Shown: in pieces, positions 8,301-9,914 of the stretch
Numbering within the stretch: position 1 is the first letter of the stretch
Layout: each line of letters starts with the position of its first letter
From: UBA6136 sp964344495
GTDB lineage: Bacteria > Pseudomonadota > Gammaproteobacteria > Methylococcales > Methylococcaceae
NCBI GenBank assembly: GCA_964344495.1
Contig: CAYFNI010000084.1
Location: 1-9,914, forward strand
Direction of reading: 5' to 3'
Length of the DNA: 9,914 bases
The notes under the pieces: model-generated
What the model saw: the letters and a program-made list of their open reading frames with translations, nothing else
What the model was told of the DNA's origin: nothing
Database searches by the model: none
Program-made: the position numbers and the translations under genes

Positions 8301-8597
8301 TGCCCAGTCCTCGACAAAAAAGTCGAACGGGTTGATGACCGTCATGTCGGCCACAAGGTCAACGGTTATGTCGATCTCGCGGGTGGGCTCGGGAAAATTC
8401 AGCCGCGCAACAAAGTTGCCGTAGGCGTCCTGTTGCCAATGGATAAAATGCGTCTCGGGCAGAATCTTGAGGGAATACCCTTGAACCGGTGTACGGGCAT
8501 GGGCGGCCGGACGCAGGCGGATTTCATGGGGCGCGGCAACCACCGGACGGTCAAACCGGTAATGCGAGCGATGATGCAGCGCGACACGTATGGTCAT
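5310..8597 (-). CDS. Transglutaminase-like domain fused to DUF2126 predicted amidoligase
   Basis: This is a 1095-residue two-part enzyme of the Anbu neighbourhood. Residues 1-90 form the bacterial transglutaminase N-terminal beta domain (HEIRLRP at 24-30). Residues about 130-265 form the transglutaminase-like cysteine protease core with a complete candidate triad: C183 in GSCRDSAWLLA, H232 in DLHAWCEAY and D248 in WIGMDATSG. From about residue 310 to the end is DUF2126, a family regarded as a putative amidoligase. It is recognisable from TQGGEPTF (331-338), GKWYPGEPLPRWAL (384-397), GRHTGTGGGNH (698-708), RAEFCIDKLY (810-819) and LELRAFEMPP (831-840). Family knowledge predicts ATP-dependent amide-bond formation by the C-terminal part and peptide cleavage or transfer by the N-terminal part. 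Neither is shown for this protein. The ATG at 8597 has CGGAG about six bases upstream. It starts 27 bases after the Anbu stop and ends 20 bases before the HPPD-like gene. No signal peptide is seen, so it probably acts in the cytoplasm. Confidence 0.92.
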   Translation of the reverse strand: MTIRVALHHRSHYRFDRPVVAAPHEIRLRPAAHARTPVQGYSLKILPETHFIHWQQDAYGNFVARLNFPEPTREIDITVDLVADMTVINPFDFFVEDWAEHFPFAYPDGLLAELAPFLETEPATPLFGDWLNACRRAIPAGINTTNLLVMLNQRVQQSVSYLIRMEPGVQTPEETLARQSGSCRDSAWLLAQVLRHFGIASRFVSGYLIQLAADEKPLDGPAGPESDFTDLHAWCEAYIPGAGWIGMDATSGLLAGEGHIPLAVSALPTSAAPVIGMTSLCEAQLDVTMSVTRIHEDPRVTRPYTEAQWDAIRALGLRIDEELRDGDVRLTQGGEPTFVSADNMDGAEWNTTALGEQKWALANQLLHRLRTRFAPGSALHFGQGKWYPGEPLPRWALNLYWRADGQPVWRDAALVADPSKTALDSEMSSPFGTLLCHRLGLHPGYLQPAYEDPWRALDEESRLPTNLDPHAVDLADSMARKTLARQLRTGLASTIGHVLPLKAVLTAGGLRWRSSRWPLQHDRLYLLPGDSPMGLRLPLASLPWVAPEDFEHDWPPDPFEAREPLPSGYPPIKAVSSDEAFDTDPEPRAIIHTALVLEVRDGCLYAFLPPLTRLEAWLELVALIESCAAELKCPVRLEGYPPPRDSRLLSLSVTPDPGVIEVNIHPSATWELLEERTRDLYEDARQTRLATEKFMLDGRHTGTGGGNHITLGGATAADSPFLRRPDLLRSLVTYWQQHPALSYLFSGQFIGPTSQAPRVDEARDDNLYELDIAFQQMSEHLKPGVETAQPWRVDRLLRNLLIDMTGNTHRAEFCIDKLYSPDSATGRLGLLELRAFEMPPHYRMSLLQSLLLRTLVARFWKTPHDSGLVYWDTALHDRFMLPHFIEADVLDIVRDLRRSGYPFDDAWFAPFLEFRFPRYGTVAYDGIQLELRQAIEPWHVLGEEVSGGGTSRYVDSSVERLQIKVTGMTGSRHQVVCNGRRVPLHPTGVPGEAVAGVRFKAWAPPSALHPTIGIHAPLVFDLVDAWNGRAIGGCTYHVSHPGGRNYDTFPVNANEAEARRRARFWDHGHTPGPLRLRDEPINSRFPMTLDLRRKP

Positions 8598-8624
8598 GGG
8601 GGCTCCGGAGGGGATCAGGCACCG

Positions 8625-9383
8625 TTAGTCGAGCGGACGGCCGTTCAGCGGGTCGTTCAGCCAGTCGGGGCTGGGCAGCGAGGCAAACACGCCGCGCAGC
8701 CCGTCACTCCAGCGCTTGCTGATTTGCGAAAAATAGGGGTCATCCTGGGTGATGTGATGTTCCAGGTCCAGGGCAAACTGGCCTTCGCTGTAACACGCGA
8801 TATCGATTGGAAGACCGACCGACAGGTTGCTGCGCATGGTCGAGTCAAAGGACACCAGCACGCACTTGAGCACTTCGTTGAGGGGAGTATCCGGCTTGAT
8901 GACGCGATCGAGAATCGGCTTGCCGTATTTGGTTTCACCAATCTGGAAATAGGGGGTCTCGTCACCTGCTTCGATAAAATTTCCTTCGGCATAGATCAGA
9001 CACAAGCGCATCCGCTCACCCTTGATCTGGCCGCCAACAATGAAGTTGGCACTGGCATCGACATTGCTTTGGGCCAGAAACTGTCCATCATGATCCCGAA
9101 CCGAGCGCAGGCATTCGCCCAGCAGCTGGGCCACGTCGAAGATGGACTCGACATTCCAGATGTTCCGCTGCTCCGCGTGGCGACCTTGCTGTTCAAGCAG
9201 ATTGATTGCGTTTTGCGTGATGGACAAATTACCCGAACTCAGAATCACGATCGAGCGGTCGCCGGGATTCACGAAGGTACGCATTTTCCGGAAGCTGGCG
9301 ATCTGATCGACGCCGGCATTGGTGCGGGAGTCGGACGCGAACACCATGCCGGTATTCAGCTTGAGGGCAACACAATAGGTCAT
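8625..9383 (-). CDS. anbu: Anbu-type proteasome-related protease (Ntn hydrolase)
   Basis: Anbu is a bacterial relative of proteasome beta subunits and HslV, reported to assemble into open or helical oligomers. The 252-residue product begins MTYCVALKL. Removal of Met exposes Thr1 as the N-terminal nucleophile. Counting from that Thr, D17 in FASDSRTNAG matches the proteasome Asp17, and K32 in FRKM falls next to the Lys33 position, so the active site looks intact. The segments SIVILSSGNLSITQ and NFIVGGQIKGE are also typical. This start is preferred over an in-frame upstream ATG at 9488, which would bury the Thr and overlap the preceding gene by about 80 bases. The Shine-Dalgarno at 9383 is weak, which suggests coupling to the alpha-E gene ending 23 bases upstream. 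The stop lies 27 bases before the transglutaminase-amidoligase gene. Natural substrates are unknown for the family. Confidence 0.94.
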   Translation of the reverse strand: MTYCVALKLNTGMVFASDSRTNAGVDQIASFRKMRTFVNPGDRSIVILSSGNLSITQNAINLLEQQGRHAEQRNIWNVESIFDVAQLLGECLRSVRDHDGQFLAQSNVDASANFIVGGQIKGERMRLCLIYAEGNFIEAGDETPYFQIGETKYGKPILDRVIKPDTPLNEVLKCVLVSFDSTMRSNLSVGLPIDIACYSEGQFALDLEHHITQDDPYFSQISKRWSDGLRGVFASLPSPDWLNDPLNGRPLD

Positions 9384-9406
9384 GGCTTTTGAGACTATCA
9401 GGGGCG

Positions 9407-9914
9407 TCAGGCAACCTGGCGCATATCGGTGGTTGGCACGAAATCGCGACGAGACAGGTAGGCGTTGCGAATTTCCTCGCCGAGGCAATCCATGCGTTCA
9501 AGGAAATGGGTCAGGTATTCATGCAAACCTTGGGCAAATGCATCCTCGATTCGGCCGAAGTGGAGGTCTGCATGAATCTCGCCCGCCAGTCGCCGGGCTT
9601 CCCGCCCGGAATTGCCATTGATGTAGGCCAGCGATGCTTCGACTTCATTCATGCAGGCATGGAGTGAGCGCGGCATGTCGTCGCGGAGGATGAACAGTTC
9701 GGCCACCCTCAGAGGCGAAATCACATCACGGTAGATCTTGCGGTAGGCTTCGAAGGCACTCACGGACTTGAGCAGGGAGCCCCATTGGTAATAATCGGCC
9801 GCCCCCCCGACATCCCCCACGCTCGGCAGCAGGATGTGGTACTTCACATCGAGAATGCGGGCGGTATTGTCGGCACGCTCCAGGAACGTACCCAGTCGGA
9901 TGAAGCTGAGGGCG
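9407..9914 (-). CDS. Alpha-E domain-containing protein (DUF403), C-terminal part
   Basis: The frame is open from the right window edge to a TGA at 9409-9407, giving 168 residues. It begins ALSFIRLGTFLERADNTAR and continues into VKYHILLP, a recognisable segment of the alpha-E family, an all-helical protein usually a little over 300 residues. About half the gene is therefore outside the window. Further helices (AYRKIYRD, PRSLHACMNEVEASLAYING, YLTHFLERMDCLGEEIRNAYL) fit the family. Alpha-E proteins occur next to circularly permuted ATP-grasp enzymes and transglutaminases in Anbu operons, where they are presumed scaffolding or accessory factors. A biochemical role is not established. The GTG at 9847 is internal and is not the start. 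The gene ends 23 bases before anbu. Confidence 0.93.
   Translation of the reverse strand, partial: ALSFIRLGTFLERADNTARILDVKYHILLPSVGDVGGAADYYQWGSLLKSVSAFEAYRKIYRDVISPLRVAELFILRDDMPRSLHACMNEVEASLAYINGNSGREARRLAGEIHADLHFGRIEDAFAQGLHEYLTHFLERMDCLGEEIRNAYLSRRDFVPTTDMRQVA

Noticed and set aside
6075..9392. A 1105-codon open frame on the plus strand opposite the transglutaminase-amidoligase and anbu genes.
   Set aside because: It is in codon register with the minus-strand genes, so it stays open simply because TTA, CTA and TCA codons are absent from those GC-rich genes. Its translation is rich in Arg, Gln and His with no recognisable domain, while the minus strand encodes well-conserved proteins.
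9384..9488. A 35-residue N-terminal extension of Anbu from the ATG at 9488.
   Set aside because: It would mask the catalytic Thr, overlaps the alpha-E coding sequence, and is rich in Arg and Pro as expected of a non-coding frame.
9845..9847. GTG at 9847 as the start of a 146-residue alpha-E protein.
   Set aside because: The frame stays open to the window edge, and the upstream residues (FLERADNTAR) are typical of the family, so the gene is longer and truncated by the window.
1..9914. Mobile elements, CRISPR arrays, tRNA or rRNA genes.
   Set aside because: No transposase-like frame, spaced repeat array or cloverleaf/rRNA-like sequence was seen. Almost all of the window is accounted for by conserved minus-strand genes.

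Overview
This is a GC-rich, densely coding stretch of bacterial chromosome in which every supported gene lies on the minus strand, so transcription runs from the right end of the window to the left. TrkA, CysQ and an Anbu-type proteasome homologue together suggest a proteobacterium, probably gamma- or betaproteobacterial. The genus cannot be fixed from this window. There is no sign of mobile DNA, tRNA or rRNA genes or CRISPR, and no gene-free gap exceeds about 120 bases.

Right-hand block (about 9914 to 4069): a conserved peptide-modification and protease cluster. In transcription order it holds the 3' part of an alpha-E domain gene (cut by the window edge), an Anbu-type proteasome-related protease, a 1095-residue transglutaminase fused to a DUF2126 predicted amidoligase, and a 406-residue protein with a C-terminal half like vicinal-oxygen-chelate (VOC) / 4-hydroxyphenylpyruvate dioxygenase (HPPD) enzymes. 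Gaps of 20 to 27 bases and good ribosome binding sites on the last two genes indicate one operon. The circularly permuted ATP-grasp partner usual in such clusters would be expected just beyond the right edge. The first three genes match the known Anbu neighbourhood, predicted to make and degrade peptide or amide-linked products. The HPPD-like gene is not part of the commonly described set and is the most interesting item here.

Boundary (3949-4068): a 120-base spacer holding a perfect 12-bp inverted repeat. Each arm contains the same self-complementary 10-mer. It could end the Anbu operon, act as an operator for the next gene, or both.

Left-hand block (3948 to 1): an NCS2/AzgA-like permease, CysQ (3'-phosphoadenosine phosphatase), TrkA (NAD-binding regulator of K+ uptake) and the first 15 codons of a following gene that by position may be trkH. 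Gaps are 31 to 48 bases. A possible internal extended -10 promoter lies in front of trkA. The shared theme is housekeeping transport and nucleotide or ion homeostasis.
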